NCBI RefSeq assembly: GCF_030166655.1 | Contig: NZ_CP126446.1 | Coordinates: forward strand, 1,550,001 to 1,614,000 | Direction of reading: 5' to 3' | Length of the DNA: 64,000 bases | Origin: Pontibacillus chungwhensis | GTDB lineage: Bacteria > Bacillota > Bacilli > Bacillales > BH030062 | In this document: positions 23,629-31,306 of the stretch, piece by piece | How the letters are laid out: each line of letters opens with the position of its first letter | Position numbering within the stretch: the stretch's first letter is position 1 | Notes under the pieces: generated by a model | Database searches by the model: none | What the model was told of the DNA's origin: nothing | Seen by the model: only the letters and a program-made list of their open reading frames with translations | Translations under genes and position numbers: made by a program

Positions 23629-24324
23629 TCAGGACATAAGATTGATGTTATACCCTTGAAATAAACCAGATTCAATGACACCGGGGATGGAAGAAAGCTC
23701 TTTTTCTAGTCCTGGTTCAATATGATTAAAGCGAACGTCTAAAATGATATGACCTGCCTCAGTTAGAACGGGGCCATCTTTAGACTGTGCCATGCGCAGG
23801 TCAACGGATGACACCTCGAAAGACTCAAGACAGGTTTCAACTAAGTGTACGGCTCTTGGGTCTACTTCAAGAGGCACAGGATGTTTCGATCCTAACTTTT
23901 CAACGAATTTTGAATGATCCACAAGAATATAGGTTTCATTGCTGCTAGCAATCACAAGCTTCTCATGGAACATCGCTCCGCCTCGCCCTTTAATAAGGTG
24001 GTTGTGAGGATCTACTTCGTCAGCTCCGTCGAATGCCCAATCTGGTTTTGCAGAAGCAAGAGAAGTAGTTGGTATGCCGAGGATACTGCACGTTAGGGCG
24101 ACCTCATGTGAGGTTGGAATAGCTAGTATCTTCAAATTTTCTTCCTTTATTTTCTTGGCAATCGATTGGATGGCAAGAAAAGCGGTAGAGCCTGATCCAA
24201 CGCCAATAATATCTCCGTCTTTTACGCGTTCGGCTAGACGAGTGGCTACTTTTTGTTTTGCTTCTTTATTGGATATGTCACTTGACCATTGAAGGTTGTT
24301 TGCGAGTGGATTTTTCCAAGTCAT
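23629..24324 (-). CDS. rpiA: Ribose-5-phosphate isomerase A
   Basis: 231 residues covering the full RpiA fold. Signatures: IIGVGSGSTAFLAI (phosphate loop), PTSHEVAL, DGADEVDPHNHLIKGRGGAM with the catalytic Asp and Lys region, and the C-terminal DVRFNHIEPGLEKEL. It interconverts ribose 5-phosphate and ribulose 5-phosphate in the pentose phosphate pathway. AGGAGGC lies before the ATG. Stand-alone gene. B. subtilis uses the unrelated RpiB, so an RpiA here is a lineage choice shared with other halophilic Bacillaceae (inference). Confidence 0.93.
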   Translation of the reverse strand: MTWKNPLANNLQWSSDISNKEAKQKVATRLAERVKDGDIIGVGSGSTAFLAIQSIAKKIKEENLKILAIPTSHEVALTCSILGIPTTSLASAKPDWAFDGADEVDPHNHLIKGRGGAMFHEKLVIASSNETYILVDHSKFVEKLGSKHPVPLEVDPRAVHLVETCLESFEVSSVDLRMAQSKDGPVLTEAGHIILDVRFNHIEPGLEKELSSIPGVIESGLFQGYNINLMS

Positions 24325-24388
24325 TGGGGACGCCTCCTTTGCAGGTGGTTTTCCCTGAAACGTTCGGTTTCATGCCCATATATATAAT

Positions 24389-24420
24389 AAAAAAGCCTCC
24401 ATTTTAGGGATAAGGAGGCA
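24389..24420 (-). terminator. Terminator after the ytzI-like gene
   Basis: On the minus strand GCCTCC...GGAGGC with a following T run. Confidence 0.8.
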
Positions 24421-24427
24421 GTGATAA

Positions 24428-24595
24428 TCAAGTATTGTGCGTTGTGTCTTGATTGGTATGATCTTCGTATGGATTGTCCGGCAAAGGATCGACCGTTTCT
24501 TTATGGTTATAGCCAGCTGAAATTGTGGCCATTGTGAGAGCTAATACAGCGATCATGATAATCAGGCAGACAACAATAACTCCTACCACCGACAT
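24428..24595 (-). CDS. ytzI: Small membrane protein, YtzI-like
   Basis: 55 residues: a single membrane segment (about 2-24) then SAGYNHKETVDPLPDNPYEDH, the sequence pattern of YtzI proteins (GY..K.TVDPLP.NPY). AAGGAGGTC lies right before ATG 24595; a GTG two codons in (24589) has better spacing and may be the true start. A longer in-frame extension to 24724 crosses a dispersed repeat and is not credible. Function unknown. Confidence 0.75.
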   Translation of the reverse strand: MSVVGVIVVCLIIMIAVLALTMATISAGYNHKETVDPLPDNPYEDHTNQDTTHNT

Positions 24596-24675
24596 GACCT
24601 CCTTACATAAAATCTCATACACGATGAAAGCACTTCCATTGTACCACACCAACCATACGAACGGAATCTCCTTTT

Positions 24676-24726
24676 CGTGCCAGACACTCTTTCGTGCGTT
24701 AAAGAACAGACGGGTGTCTGACACCC
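24676..24726. repeat. GTGTCTGACAC-type inverted repeat, copy 1
   Basis: CGTGCCAGACAC at 24676-24687 and GGGTGTCTGACACCC at 24712-24726 face each other across about 24 bp. Related copies lie at 26541, 33893, 47583 and 49069. Confidence 0.8.
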
Positions 24727-24841
24727 TTCATCGCTTTAACGTGTGATAGAATGGTGTTGAGCGGGAGGTATCTCTTGAAAATTAGCTATGAGTGGGTGAA
24801 AATAAAGGGTAATGTAGTTAACTGTGAAGGAGTGTTTTGGA

Positions 24842-25813
24842 GTGAATATTGAAATTTTAAAGTGTCATGGGTCGAACAATGATTTTGTGTTAATAGATGA
24901 AATGACTGGAGCTTACGCTTTTTCAGAGGAGGACAGGGTCGCCATTGCGAAATCTCTTTGTGACCGTAACAGCATTGTGGGAGCGGATGGAATATTGTTC
25001 GTCCTACCGAGCGATGTGGCGGAAGCACAGATGCGAATGTTTAATCCAGACGGATCAGAAGCGGAAATGTGCGGGAACGGTCTACGTTGTGTGGCGCGTT
25101 ACGTAACCGAGAAACTGGGGAAAGATGAGGTTGTGATTGAAACCCCTGAAGCAAACTTACCTGTTGTGAAGAAAGAAGAAATGTATGAAGATATTCCTTC
25201 CTTTGAGGTTAACATTGAACCGGTCTCATTCGATGCAGCATCTCTTCCGCTGAAATCAGCGCATCAAATTCACATAGAACAACCGATCCCTGTATTGTCT
25301 AAGGATCTGACATTTACAGCGTTAAGTGTACCGAATCCACACTTAATTACGGTGGTACCTGAAATACATGATGAGAACTTATCTTGGTTAGGGAAAGTTG
25401 CGAATCAGGATAAAGAGTTGCTCCCAAATGGTGTGAATGTAAGCTACGTCCAGCCATTAGGAGACCAGAAGATTTTTGTTCGTACGTATGAGCGTGGTGT
25501 AGGACTGACCAACGCATGTGGCACAGCCATGTCAGCTTCAGCACTTACAACGGTTATTGTAGAGATGAATCAGTTGAATGAAGAGATCTTTGTCTTTAAT
25601 CGAGGTGGATTCGTGATTTGTACGGCTTTAAAAGACGGAGATGATTATGTAATTAAACTGCGTGGAAATGCAACATACGTCTATCAGTCAACCGTACAAC
25701 TCGATGTAGCTTCAGGCGAGGTTAAAGAAATGAAAGACCGAACGTTATTTGAGATGGAAAATCACGCCTATGCAAAAATGCAATCCTACGCACAAGAACA
25801 GATTACTCTATAA
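24842..25813 (+). CDS. dapF: Diaminopimelate epimerase
   Basis: 323 residues. Both catalytic cysteines are present: EMCGNGLRC (about residue 78) and TNACGTAMS (about 222); the N-terminal KCHGSNNDFVLID is diagnostic. It converts LL- to meso-diaminopimelate for lysine and peptidoglycan synthesis. I choose GTG 24842 because AAGGAG lies 9 nt upstream; a GTG at 24824 lies before that site. It is about 40 residues longer than B. subtilis DapF, mainly at the C terminus. Monocistronic. Confidence 0.92.
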   Translation: MNIEILKCHGSNNDFVLIDEMTGAYAFSEEDRVAIAKSLCDRNSIVGADGILFVLPSDVAEAQMRMFNPDGSEAEMCGNGLRCVARYVTEKLGKDEVVIETPEANLPVVKKEEMYEDIPSFEVNIEPVSFDAASLPLKSAHQIHIEQPIPVLSKDLTFTALSVPNPHLITVVPEIHDENLSWLGKVANQDKELLPNGVNVSYVQPLGDQKIFVRTYERGVGLTNACGTAMSASALTTVIVEMNQLNEEIFVFNRGGFVICTALKDGDDYVIKLRGNATYVYQSTVQLDVASGEVKEMKDRTLFEMENHAYAKMQSYAQEQITL

Positions 25814-25823
25814 TTTGAAATGG

Positions 25824-25852
25824 CCCTCCCCCGCATTGGTGGAGGCTTTTTC
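25824..25852 (+). terminator. Probable terminator after dapF
   Basis: GCCCTCC...GGAGGC imperfect stem with TTTTT. Confidence 0.6.
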
Positions 25853-25894
25853 ATACAAGGAACAGATGCATCGTGCTAAAATGAAAGTGAAATT

Positions 25895-26197
25895 ATGAAT
25901 ATATGGAGCGTTGTTATGATCACAACTTTATTATGGATAGCCCTCATTGTCAGTATTGTTATTACGATTTTCCGAGCAATTAGACGGAAAAGGAAATATG
26001 GAAAAATCGGTGGATTTAAGAGTTATTTGTCTTCGATTAGTTTGTATGCTACCGCGTTAGTCAATTTGGTGGCGGCTCACATGGACAAGCTAGGGATCGT
26101 GAGCTGGACGCTTACGCTGATTTTTATTCTATTAGGTGCTTATTTTACCAAATTTATCCCTGCAGAAGAGAAATCTCCATTCGTTAAAGACTCATAA
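25895..26197 (+). CDS. Uncharacterised small membrane protein
   Basis: 100 residues with three hydrophobic segments: about 3-26, a weaker one at 48-60, and 68-88. A basic cluster RAIRRKRKYGKIGG after the first segment should face the cytosol. The ribosome site before ATG 25895 is weak (AAAGTGA). No recognised family and no linked functional partner. It might be translated poorly or be regulated; I see no operator. Confidence 0.55.
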   Translation: MNIWSVVMITTLLWIALIVSIVITIFRAIRRKRKYGKIGGFKSYLSSISLYATALVNLVAAHMDKLGIVSWTLTLIFILLGAYFTKFIPAEEKSPFVKDS

Positions 26198-26240
26198 TCG
26201 AGCGTGAATTGCCTCATACTAGAAGTAGGAGGCGATGTAG

Positions 26241-26465
26241 ATGAGTGAAAAAATCGTAGCAGTCCGAAAGAATAACGAAGGTTCAATCGTAGAGATGAAA
26301 TTATCATCAGGACAAGTTGTAGGCTATAAAGAAGCGCAACAAATGGCGCGAGATGGTCAAATTGAACATGTGAACCTTATTCGTGGTAAGGACAACGAAG
26401 AACATCTGCGAAGCGAACCAGACGGAGACCCAACGAATAACTTAGCCAACTTACCATTATTCTAA
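26241..26465 (+). CDS. DUF3892 domain protein
   Basis: 74 residues, KIVAVRKNNEGSIVEMKLSS followed by GQVVGYKEAQQMARDGQIEHVNLIRGKD and ending NNLANLPLF. This is the whole DUF3892 fold as found in many Bacillus genomes, where it is a small soluble protein of unknown function. AGGAGGCGATGTAG places a consensus ribosome site before ATG 26241. Monocistronic with its own terminator. Confidence 0.85.
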   Translation: MSEKIVAVRKNNEGSIVEMKLSSGQVVGYKEAQQMARDGQIEHVNLIRGKDNEEHLRSEPDGDPTNNLANLPLF

Positions 26466-26472
26466 AGAACCC

Positions 26473-26504
26473 AAACCCTCTGGCCTATCAGCCAGAGGGT
26501 TTCT
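26473..26504 (+). terminator. Terminator after the DUF3892 gene
   Basis: AAACCCTCTGGC/GCCAGAGGGTTT perfect 12-bp stem; only a short T run follows. Confidence 0.8.
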
Positions 26505-26540
26505 TATATTCGCTCACTTTAATGTAGTAAAGTAAGATAG

Positions 26541-26590
26541 CGTGTCAGACACCCGTCAGTGCTTTAGAGCACGAAAGGGTGTCTGACACC
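26541..26590. repeat. GTGTCTGACAC-type inverted repeat, copy 2
   Basis: CGTGTCAGACACCC at 26541 and GGGTGTCTGACACC at 26577-26590 around CGTCAGTGCTTTAGAGCACG. The loop itself contains GTGCTTTAGAGCAC, a small secondary hairpin. The rest of the 26466-26766 gap is G/T-rich with no feature I can support. Confidence 0.82.
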
Positions 26591-26766
26591 GTGTAGTGCG
26601 TTAACGTGATAAAGCCTTTGGGGCCGTAGGGATGGGATTTTTTGCGGGGGGTTGCTTTTTTTGGTAATAGGTTTTATTATCAGTTAAAATAGGGATAATT
26701 GTTTGGGTGAATATCCTGTTGGGGTAATGGTTCAAATAGCAAGGACATCGAAAGTGGGTGACATAG

Positions 26767-27135
26767 ATGGAGCGGATTTCTTTTATTCAAATGTTGAGTG
26801 CAAGATTTGATGAAGAACTCGTAGATTACGCTGAAAGGCATAATGGGCTGAAAGAGCCTAAAGTAAAGAATTGGGACCCAATGAAGGCAGAGGGGCTTTA
26901 CGAATTAATGCGCTTTGACTGGAAACAGGATGAGGAAGAAGTGTGGTCATGGATCTTAAAGGAGTGGCAATTCTGGAAGAAGGCAAAAGCCAACTCAAAC
27001 GTTGTATTAATACGCGGATCGAAATACTTCCAGGCACTCCATCCAGAAAGCAGCGGCATGCATGTTTGGTGGACGTTGTTTGATGAAATTGTACTTGAGG
27101 TATTGCGTCAAAAAGTCAAATGGTACAACAATTAA
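26767..27135 (+). CDS. Uncharacterised soluble protein
   Basis: 122 residues, charged and strikingly rich in Trp (about seven, many in the DWKQDEEEVWSWILKEWQFW stretch). It looks alpha-helical and soluble, with no Cys and no signal peptide. I do not recognise the family. The upstream ribosome site is weak (AGTGGGTGA). It is followed 95 bp later by another unknown gene; the two may form a unit. Nothing suggests a catalytic role. Confidence 0.65.
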   Translation: MERISFIQMLSARFDEELVDYAERHNGLKEPKVKNWDPMKAEGLYELMRFDWKQDEEEVWSWILKEWQFWKKAKANSNVVLIRGSKYFQALHPESSGMHVWWTLFDEIVLEVLRQKVKWYNN

Positions 27136-27229
27136 GAAGCTGCTTTCGGGTGGAAGCAGTTTTTTGTGTGCTATTAAGGTGAAAGGCGGTCATGGACTAG
27201 GCGCTTAAGGAAGAAAAGGTGGGTAAGAT

Positions 27230-27649
27230 ATGCATTTAGAAGCATTTATGAGAGTATTTGAGGATTATACGGATTCGATCCATAACTCCTTACATATTAC
27301 CTTCTCTTTTAACGGGGATTATCAAATTGCCGTAGGAAAAGGGGAAGACCAAAAAGTGGTGCCTTTAACGCTAGAGCACCTTCAACTTCTTCATCAGTCC
27401 ATAGGAGATCATTTAGAACGCCACGCATTTCGGAGTCAGCTTATCGAAGACATTGTACAATACGCTCTAAGCGTTCCGACAGTTGATGGCTTGAGAAGTT
27501 TCCTCCATGAAGTTCATCAAATCGAAGGAATTGATGTAGTCGATATTGGAGAGCAGATTAAGAGAAATTCTCCTGCTTTTATGACGGACTTTCTGGATTC
27601 TCTGATGAATGATATTGTACGAGAACCACAGCAAATGACGGAATCATAA
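27230..27649 (+). CDS. Uncharacterised soluble protein
   Basis: 139 residues, acidic, probably alpha-helical after an N-terminal beta portion (LHITFSFNGDYQIAVGKGED). No signal peptide, membrane segment or catalytic motif visible. GGTGGGTAAGAT precedes ATG 27230. I do not recognise it. Downstream of the other unknown at 26767, and closed by a strong terminator before the aconitase gene. Confidence 0.65.
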   Translation: MHLEAFMRVFEDYTDSIHNSLHITFSFNGDYQIAVGKGEDQKVVPLTLEHLQLLHQSIGDHLERHAFRSQLIEDIVQYALSVPTVDGLRSFLHEVHQIEGIDVVDIGEQIKRNSPAFMTDFLDSLMNDIVREPQQMTES

Positions 27650-27656
27650 CGATAAT

Positions 27657-27688
27657 AAAAAGCTCCCAGTAGGGGAGCTTTTTTTTGT
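27657..27688 (+). terminator. Terminator
   Basis: AAAAAGCTCCC/GGGAGCTTTTT, four-base loop, long T run. Confidence 0.9.
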
Positions 27689-27840
27689 TGGAATTTTTAA
27701 GATATGAACAAAAAATATGCCAGTAAAGTGGAGGTTTTGTTAATTTTTAGAGAATGTTTAGATTGATGCTTCCGATTACGGGGTAAAGAGTAAATAGAAA
27801 ATTTAGAAGAATAGGGACAAGTAAACGAAGGAGGCCAACG

Positions 27841-29781
27841 ATGGGATACAATGTAACCCAAAAATTAATTCAGGACCATCTTGTAAAGGGTGAAATGACA
27901 CCCGGCGAAGAAATCGGACTTAAGATTGACCAAACTCTTACACAGGATGCAACAGGAACAATGGTTATGCTTGAGTTAGAAGCCATGGGACTTGATTACC
28001 GCAAAACGGAAGCTTCTGCTCAATATGTGGATCATAACTTAATTCAAGAAGACAGTAAGAACCCAGATGACCACCTATTTCTAGAAAGCGCTGCACAGCG
28101 TTTTGGGCTTCATTTCAGCAGACCCGGAAATGGAGTGAGTCACCCTGTTCATATGCAACGTCTGGCTAAACCAGGGCAAACACTGCTCGGATCAGACAGT
28201 CATACGTGTGCGAATGGCTGTATGGGAATGCTTGCGATGGGAGCAGGCGGAATTGATGTAGCTATGGCGATTGCCGGTGAGCCATTTTACGTAAAAATGC
28301 CTGAGGTATGGGGTGTTTATGTTAAAGGAGAACTGCCTGATTGGGTCAGTGCCAAAGATGTTATTCTTGAAATGCTGCGCCGTCATGATGTAAAAGGTGG
28401 AGTTGGCAAAGTGATTGAATATTATGGACCAGGTTTGAAAGAGTTATCTGCTATGGACCGCCACGTTATCGCAAATATGGGAGCTGAACTCGGAGCAACG
28501 GGAACTGTATTCCCATCAGACGAAGTGGTGAAGAATTACTTAAAACGACAAGAACGAGAAGAGGACTGGAAAGAACTTATCGCGGATAACGATGCCGAAT
28601 ATGATCTGCACGAAACCATTAACCTTTCAGAACTTGAACCGTTAATTGCGAAACCGTCTAGTCCAGGAAATGTTGTACCGGTTCGTGAAGTAGCAGGAGA
28701 GCCGATTTATCAATCCTATATCGGTTCCTCAGCCAACCCGGGTTATCGTGATTTCGCAATTGCTGCTGAGATCGTGAAGGGGAAATCGATCGCTCAAGGC
28801 GTATCATTCGACCTTAACCCCACATCTCGCCAAATGCTTCAAGACCTTGTGAAGGATAATCATATCGCAAGTCTCTTATCAAGTGGCGGTCGCTTGCACC
28901 AAGCGGGTTGTAACGGATGTATTGGTATGGGACAAGCACCGGCTACAGGGCGAAACAGTCTTCGTACGACACCGCGTAACTTCCCAGGGCGTTCTGGTAC
29001 GAAAGAAGACAGCGTATTCTTATGTAGTCCAGAAACAGCTGCGGCTTCAGCGCTTTACGGAAAGATCGTAGACCCTCTCGACCTAGGAGAGTATCCGAAG
29101 GTTGAGGAGCCAGCGCAACCAACTGTGGATACAAGTTTACTTGAATATCCATTACCAGAAGACGAGGCAAAATCAGTTGAGCTCGTTAAAGGACCAAACA
29201 TTGCCTCCATACCAGAAATGGATGAATTGCCAGACCAGCTTGAACTCCCTATTTTGCTTAAGATGGGAGATAACATCTCAACGGATGAAATCTTAGCAGG
29301 AGGCGCGCGCGTATTGCCATATCGAAGTAATCTGCCAGAGATCAGTAAGTTTACTTTCGAAATTGTCGATGATACGTATTATGACCGTGCCATGGATACG
29401 AAAGAAAAAGGAGGCCACGCCATCGTCGGCGGCTATAACTACGGGCAAGGATCTAGCCGTGAACACGCTGCACTCGCCCCTCGTTACCTTGGTTTAAGAG
29501 TAGCAATTGTTCAAGACTTTGCGCGCATTCACTGGCAAAACCTTGTGAACTTTGGCGTACTTCCACTAACCTTCTCAGAAAGCGAAGAGGCTGAGAAATT
29601 AGAGCAAGGTGATGTGATTCAATTTAATGGTCTGCGCGACGCCTTGCAAAATGGTCAAGACCTTACAGCTACCATTAAAGGAAAAGATCAAACCGTGAAG
29701 CTCCGTCACACTTTATCCTATCGTCAAGTCGATATGATGTTAAAAGGCGGTCTGATTAACTGGACAAAAGAAAAAGCCTAA
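27841..29781 (+). CDS. Aconitate hydratase (short, about 646-residue type)
   Basis: 646 residues. The [4Fe-4S] ligands appear as one Cys in SDSHTCANGC and the CxxC of AGCNGCIGMG; the swivel domain follows after about residue 460 (MGDNISTDEILAGGARVLP, YGQGSSREHAAL). It isomerises citrate to isocitrate. At 646 residues it belongs to the compact class seen in clostridia, Thermus and archaea, not the roughly 900-residue CitB form of B. subtilis. A homoaconitase or other hydrolyase role cannot be excluded. GGAGGCCAACG precedes the ATG. Monocistronic. Confidence 0.88.
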   Translation: MGYNVTQKLIQDHLVKGEMTPGEEIGLKIDQTLTQDATGTMVMLELEAMGLDYRKTEASAQYVDHNLIQEDSKNPDDHLFLESAAQRFGLHFSRPGNGVSHPVHMQRLAKPGQTLLGSDSHTCANGCMGMLAMGAGGIDVAMAIAGEPFYVKMPEVWGVYVKGELPDWVSAKDVILEMLRRHDVKGGVGKVIEYYGPGLKELSAMDRHVIANMGAELGATGTVFPSDEVVKNYLKRQEREEDWKELIADNDAEYDLHETINLSELEPLIAKPSSPGNVVPVREVAGEPIYQSYIGSSANPGYRDFAIAAEIVKGKSIAQGVSFDLNPTSRQMLQDLVKDNHIASLLSSGGRLHQAGCNGCIGMGQAPATGRNSLRTTPRNFPGRSGTKEDSVFLCSPETAAASALYGKIVDPLDLGEYPKVEEPAQPTVDTSLLEYPLPEDEAKSVELVKGPNIASIPEMDELPDQLELPILLKMGDNISTDEILAGGARVLPYRSNLPEISKFTFEIVDDTYYDRAMDTKEKGGHAIVGGYNYGQGSSREHAALAPRYLGLRVAIVQDFARIHWQNLVNFGVLPLTFSESEEAEKLEQGDVIQFNGLRDALQNGQDLTATIKGKDQTVKLRHTLSYRQVDMMLKGGLINWTKEKA

Positions 29782-29786
29782 CGATC

Positions 29787-29819
29787 AAAAGTCAGCTCCA
29801 TTCAGGAGCTGACTTTTTT
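29787..29819 (+). terminator. Terminator after the aconitase gene
   Basis: AAAAGTCAGCTCC/GGAGCTGACTTTT, followed by T's. Confidence 0.9.
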
Positions 29820-29946
29820 ATGGTGCTGAACCAGAGTAGAAAGATCAACGGTTCGACTTCATTAGTGAACATACACATTTTCTTGTCGAAAGATTGCCCG
29901 GGAAATGGAACCTGGGCTGATTTTTTAGTAAGAAAGAGTCGCTCTC

Positions 29947-30861
29947 TTACCCTCTTAAATCAATTAAACCATTCCCCTCGGTGCTTTTAGACAGACCAAG
30001 ATCCCGTGTGTGTTTAACAACTAAAGCGAAGAGTTCCGGCTCAGTAAGGGTCCGTTCGAATTCTTTATTCCCTTTTTCAAGAAGTAGCGCTGCAGCGCCC
30101 GCTACGTGAGGCGTTGCCATAGAAGTTCCTGAAAGTCGCGCGTATTGATTTCCAGGGTAAGTGGATAAGATGTCTACACCAGGCGCAACAAGGTCGATTT
30201 CATCATTGGTATTGGTGAAATCAGCCATCTGGCCTTCATAATTAACAGCCCCCACCTGGACAACTTCTTTATAAAAACCTGGATACATGCGTTCTGTGGT
30301 TCTGGCATTGCCATCCCCCTCATTTCCTGCAGCACACACCACGAGGATGTCTTGTTGAACAGCCCGCTGAATCGATTTGTGTAGCAAGGAATAGTCTCTT
30401 TTTCCTCCGAACGACATGGATATAATTCGGACTCGTTCTCCTCGTGGTCCGCGCCACTTGGTCGCATACTGAATGGCTTGAATAATGGTTTGATAAGACG
30501 TTTCTCCGTTTTGATCAAATGCTTTTAATATAAGCAGTTTGGATTTAGGAGCAACACCAGCCACCCCGTATTCATTGAGGGAAGCGGCAATGGTACCAGC
30601 TACGTGGGTTCCATGACCATTCTCATCTGTCACATCTCTACGACTCCCACTTGTGAAATTGTGCCAGTCGATAATGGAAGCCTCTAAATCAGGGTGGTCG
30701 ATCTGGCACCCTGAGTCAATCACCGCTATTACAGACCCGTCTCCTTCGTAGCCTTCCTCCCACAGTGTCTGAGCGCCAATCATCTCCACGCCTCGGGGCG
30801 CTTCTTCGTTTCTTTGTAATACTTCCTGCATTGTAAACGGTATGAGCCTCATTTTAGACAT
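29947..30861 (-). CDS. ispA: Intracellular subtilisin-like serine protease (S8)
   Basis: 304 residues. Catalytic triad: Asp in VIDSGCQIDHPD, His in NGHGTHVAGT, Ser in SGTSMATPHVAG; the oxyanion Asn is in AAGNEGDGN. There is no signal peptide; instead a short N-terminal extension with RLIPF, equivalent to the LIPY/F propeptide that blocks the active site of intracellular subtilisins until cleaved. It degrades intracellular protein in stationary phase. Start ATG 30861 has AAGGGG 7 nt upstream; ATG 30867 is nearly adjacent to that site. A SASP gene is divergent next to it. Confidence 0.92.
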   Translation of the reverse strand: MSKMRLIPFTMQEVLQRNEEAPRGVEMIGAQTLWEEGYEGDGSVIAVIDSGCQIDHPDLEASIIDWHNFTSGSRRDVTDENGHGTHVAGTIAASLNEYGVAGVAPKSKLLILKAFDQNGETSYQTIIQAIQYATKWRGPRGERVRIISMSFGGKRDYSLLHKSIQRAVQQDILVVCAAGNEGDGNARTTERMYPGFYKEVVQVGAVNYEGQMADFTNTNDEIDLVAPGVDILSTYPGNQYARLSGTSMATPHVAGAAALLLEKGNKEFERTLTEPELFALVVKHTRDLGLSKSTEGNGLIDLRG

Positions 30862-31006
30862 ATTCATTCCCCTTCATGTTGGTTCTACTGTATTACATTC
30901 AAAAGGAATGAAGATGTGCCTAATCATTTTCAATGAAAGTGGGAACTGTTCCTATACATAAGAGGGGAAGATAGAGGCATACCAAATGAGAAAGGAGGTT
31001 AAAACA

Positions 31007-31267
31007 ATGGCTCGACGAAATAAGTTATTAGTACCAGAAGCAAGACAGGGTCTTGATGCTTTAAAAGCCAAGCTCTCTCATTCCAACAATCCTGAAGAGG
31101 CAAAATTCGAAGTAGCAAAAGAACAAGGCGTCCCTCTCAAGAAAGGGTACAATGGGGATTTAACGTCTAAGGAAGCAGGGAAAGTTGGGGGGAACATGGG
31201 TGGTAAAATGGTCCGTGAGCTAGTTAAGATGGCTCAACAACAAATCAATGATCAACACAAGAAATAA
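31007..31267 (+). CDS. Alpha/beta-type small acid-soluble spore protein
   Basis: 86 residues starting MARRNKLLVPEARQGL. It has the alpha/beta SASP signatures: FEVAKEQGV, where the germination protease GPR cleaves within the E-V/A region, and KKGYNGDLTSKEAGKVGGNMGGKMV (two pieces, conserved in family). It coats and protects spore DNA and supplies amino acids on germination. ATG 31007 has AAAGGAGG 8 nt upstream; the in-frame 30986 ATG is before the site. A sigma-G promoter is expected; I could not fix one with certainty. Confidence 0.93.
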   Translation: MARRNKLLVPEARQGLDALKAKLSHSNNPEEAKFEVAKEQGVPLKKGYNGDLTSKEAGKVGGNMGGKMVRELVKMAQQQINDQHKK

Positions 31268-31275
31268 GCACATAC

Positions 31276-31306
31276 CAAAAAAAGCTCGCAGACGACACTG
31301 CGAGCT
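31276..31306 (-). terminator. Terminator of the HD-GYP gene
   Basis: On the minus strand AGCTCGCAG/CTGCGAGCT and a run of seven T; its first base pair lies in the stop codon of the gene. Confidence 0.85.
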
